NCBI GenBank assembly: GCA_017452445.1
Contig: JAFTMH010000003.1
Coordinates: 241,603-305,602 of the forward strand
Source: Clostridia bacterium
GTDB taxonomy: Bacteria > Bacillota > Clostridia > Christensenellales > UBA1242
Direction: 5' to 3'
DNA length: 64,000 bases
A model generated the notes under the pieces. It did not search any database. It was not told the DNA's origin and was given only the letters and a program-made list of their open reading frames with translations. Within the stretch, counting starts at the first letter, position 1, and each line of letters starts with the position of its first letter. Both the position numbers and the translations under genes were made by a program. Shown piece after piece: positions 61,900-64,000 of this stretch.

Positions 61900-61976
61900 T
61901 GGTGGGCCTTCACGGACTCGAACCGCGGACCAACCGGTTATGAGCCGGTCGCTCTAACCAACTGAGCTAAAGGCCC
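61900..61976 (-). tRNA. tRNA with CAT anticodon, Met or Ile2
   Basis: Acceptor GGGCCTT/AAGGCCC, anticodon loop CTCATAA. The body looks like elongator Met of Clostridia, but lysidine-modified tRNA-Ile (AUA) has the same anticodon and similar body, so it cannot be settled here. Confidence 0.85.
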
Positions 61977-62011
61977 AAACTCTTGCAAGTTTTTCTGCAA
62001 ACAATGTTTGC

Positions 62012-62087
62012 TGGTCGGGGTGGAGGGTCTCGAACCCCCGACCTCACGGTCCCAAACCGCGCGCTCTACCAACTGAGCCACACCCCG
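62012..62087 (-). tRNA. tRNA-Pro (TGG)
   Basis: Acceptor CGGGGTG/CACCCCG, anticodon loop TTTGGGA, encoded CCA. First tRNA of the cluster; AT-rich promoter region lies at 62100-62240. Confidence 0.95.
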
Positions 62088-62320
62088 TAATCGATGCTTG
62101 CTCACATATTCTATTATAATTTTGAATAAATGTCAAGAAATTTCGCTAATTTTTTTAATTTTTTTAAAAATATTAATTTTGTCGATGATTTGTGGCGTGT
62201 TTACTTATTATTAATATAATATACTACCATTTATTGATAATCATATAAATAAAACTTTCTTTGTTTTTTGTTTGGATTTGTTTTTTGTTTGGTGTAAAAT
62301 AAGACAAAAGGGGTTGGAAT

Positions 62321-63673
62321 ATGATTAATATCGCAATTGACGGTTTGGCCGGAAATGGAAAATCTACTTTGGCAAGAGGCATTGCTGTAAAACTTGGACC
62401 AGAATTTAAGGTTTTGGACACTGGTGCAATCTTTAGATCTTTTGCTTATGCTTGTCAACAAGCAAAAATCAAACAACTTTCAGAAGAGGCAATTGAAAAA
62501 CTTGTAAACAAGACAACGGTTATTGTTTCGTTTGTTGAAGGCAAGCAACATATGTTTGTTAATGGCAAAGATGTGACTGGATTTATTAGAACTGAAACAA
62601 TCAGTCAACTTGCGTCAAAATTGTCGGTGTTTGCTTCAGTAAGAAATGCTTATGTGCGCATTGCCCAACAATTTGCAAGAGAAAATGATTGCATTATTGA
62701 AGGACAGGACATTGCAACTGTTATTATGCCAGATGCCACTCTCAAAATTTTTTTGACTGCTGATGAAAAGGTTAGGGCTCAAAGAAGATATGACGAACTG
62801 ATCGCAAAAGGCGAAGATGTTACATATGAAGGCGTTTTGCAAGGGCTTCGTGAAAGATATGAAAGAGACTCTGCAAGAGGAATTTCGCCACTTAAACCAA
62901 CTGAAGACAGTGTGATCGTTGACAACAGTGACATGACTTTGGAAGAAACCATAGATTATTGTATGGAACTTATCAGAGATGCTGTTGTGAAAGATAGAAT
63001 TGTAAATATTGCCATTGATGGTTATGTGTGCAGTGGCAAGAGTTCGATTGCAAAAGAACTCGCAAAAAGAATTAAATTTAGTGTGTTTGACACAGGCGCT
63101 TGCTATAGAGGTGTTGCGGCTGCGTTTGAATATATGAAACTTGATGAAAGTTTGATCAGTGAAGAATATATCAACAAGTTTGCAAAACAAATTTCTTTGT
63201 CAATTGATTTTGTTGGTGGGGTGCAACATGTTTATGTAAACGGAATTGACTATACTCATCAACTTCGCACTGAAAGAATCAGTGCCTTGACTGCAAAAAT
63301 TTCTCCATTTACTTGCATCAGAGACAAAGTGTTGAAGTTGCAAAGAAGTTATGCAAAAAACAACAACATTGTTATGGAAGGTAGAGATATTGGAAGTCAT
63401 GTTTTGCCTAATGCAGATTTTAAATTTTTCTGCACTGCTGACGAAAAGGTTAGGGCAAAGAGAAGATTTGAACAACAAAAGGCTCTTGGCAATGATGTGA
63501 CCTTTGCAAATGTGCTTAAAGAATTGCAGGCAAGAGACTATGCAGACACTCACAGAGAACATGGGGCTTTGAAACAACTTCCTGAATCTATTGTGATTGA
63601 CACAACAAATTCTGGGTTGGAACAAAGTGTTGATTTGTGCTTCTCATACATTAAAAAGGGTTTGGATAAGTAA
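62321..63673 (+). CDS. cmk: Two cytidylate kinase domains in one protein
   Basis: 450 residues, twice the usual 220. Domain 1 (about 1-225) has P-loop GLAGNGKS and EGQDIATVIMPDA, domain 2 (about 228-450) has GYVCSGKS and EGRDIGSHVLPNA. Both keep the CMK layout: VLDTGAIFRS / VFDTGACYRG, TADEKVRAQRR / TADEKVRAKRR. CMK phosphorylates CMP and dCMP. Domain 1 has Gln for the conserved Arg of EGRDI, which may lower activity. The usual cmk place beside plsC and the S1 gene (25 kb) is empty, so this may be the cell's only CMK. Ribosome site AAGGGG. Confidence 0.88.
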   Translation: MINIAIDGLAGNGKSTLARGIAVKLGPEFKVLDTGAIFRSFAYACQQAKIKQLSEEAIEKLVNKTTVIVSFVEGKQHMFVNGKDVTGFIRTETISQLASKLSVFASVRNAYVRIAQQFARENDCIIEGQDIATVIMPDATLKIFLTADEKVRAQRRYDELIAKGEDVTYEGVLQGLRERYERDSARGISPLKPTEDSVIVDNSDMTLEETIDYCMELIRDAVVKDRIVNIAIDGYVCSGKSSIAKELAKRIKFSVFDTGACYRGVAAAFEYMKLDESLISEEYINKFAKQISLSIDFVGGVQHVYVNGIDYTHQLRTERISALTAKISPFTCIRDKVLKLQRSYAKNNNIVMEGRDIGSHVLPNADFKFFCTADEKVRAKRRFEQQKALGNDVTFANVLKELQARDYADTHREHGALKQLPESIVIDTTNSGLEQSVDLCFSYIKKGLDK

Positions 63674-63684
63674 AATTTTTAGAC

Positions 63685-63710
63685 AAAAGGGTGCGTAAGC
63701 ACTCTTTTTT
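63685..63710 (+). terminator. Terminator of the double cytidylate kinase gene
   Basis: GGGTGC/GCACTC stem around GTAA followed by T run. Confidence 0.8.
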
Positions 63711-63838
63711 GTTGCTGTTTTTGTGGTAGTTTTTCTAAAAAAATGAAAAATCTGCGACACACCCGGATAAGTGTTTCGGTACAAATAAAAAAATAGTAAA
63801 AAAAAGTTGAAAAAAGTTAAAAAATTTTGAAAAAAGTG

Positions 63839-63873
63839 TTGACATTAGTTGAAGCAATAGTGTAAAATGTCAA
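63839..63873 (+). promoter_or_regulatory. Promoter with overlapping inverted repeat at window end
   Basis: TTGACA (63839-63844), 18-base spacer, TAAAAT (63863-63868). TTGACATT (63839-63846) and AATGTCAA (63866-63873) are inverted copies across it. The remaining 125 bases have no ORF with a ribosome site; they could be the leader of a stable RNA or of a gene beyond the window. Confidence 0.6.
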
Positions 63874-64000
63874 TGTTGACACTGAGAAATCAGAAGTCAA
63901 CCGAACAATGACAATTAAATATGTTCTTGTAAAAAAGAATCAAACAACTTATAAACTTTATGCAAAGTTAAAAGTCAATGTTAGTTATCGAGTTCAGGAA

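Noticed and set aside
63839-64000. 16S rRNA operon leader
   Set aside because: Promoter strength fits, but no boxA or 16S start sequence is visible before the window ends.

Overview
The window looks like chromosome from a low-GC, endospore-forming Bacillota, most likely an uncultured gut member of the Clostridia. Evidence: AT-rich spacers, TTGACA/TATAAT promoters and GGAGG ribosome sites, a full spoIIAA-spoIIAB-sigF operon, a gerA-type germinant receptor operon, a YtfJ/GerW gene beside a DacF-like carboxypeptidase, and a ribosomal L10 leader before rplJ-rplL. UGA is used as a stop and TGG as Trp, so the code is standard. The species cannot be fixed from this sequence.

Layout. 1-11.2 kb: translation and tRNA-modification genes (prfB end, tsaD, U32 family, a short alaS, rmuC, trpS with a Trp-codon leader peptide and attenuator). 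11.2-16.0 kb: CYTH protein, tRNA-Gly, tRNA-Cys and tRNA-Leu, then an accessory block: a proteasome-like Ser-Ntn hydrolase with a 45-residue basic protein, a divergent candidate small RNA, a 49-residue ORF, a membrane-anchored Mrr-type nuclease, and ung. 16-27 kb: an alpha-oxoamine synthase, rpsT, murI, a DUF1846 protein, the ytfJ-dacF group, rluB, a flavoprotein, plsC and an S1-domain protein. 27-36.7 kb: tRNA-Thr, a methyltransferase, rdgB, a polyglycerolphosphate-synthase-like protein, and a six-gene housekeeping run (HAD, rhomboid, PQ-loop, deaminase, kinase, Nudix). 36.8-50 kb: leuS, gerA operon, ftsH, L10/L12. 50-56.5 kb: M16-like peptidase and nucleoside hydrolase, spoIIA operon, a nucleoside hydrolase fused to a phosphoesterase, a TrpF-like protein. 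56.5-61.4 kb: a second accessory block with a regulator fragment, a large RecQ-like helicase and two tiny ORFs, ending at a six-tRNA cluster. 62.3-63.7 kb: a protein with two cytidylate kinase domains. The window ends in a promoter with no gene yet visible.

The most unusual items are the two accessory blocks next to tRNA genes (Ntn hydrolase plus small basic protein plus small RNA; RecQ-like helicase plus HTH protein), the trpS attenuator, several gene fusions and truncations (short AlaRS, double CMK, nucleoside hydrolase-phosphoesterase), histone-H1-like tails on two unrelated enzymes, a 34-bp palindrome shared by the ytfJ and spoIIA upstream regions, and many promoters that sit directly on the start codon, which implies leaderless mRNAs.
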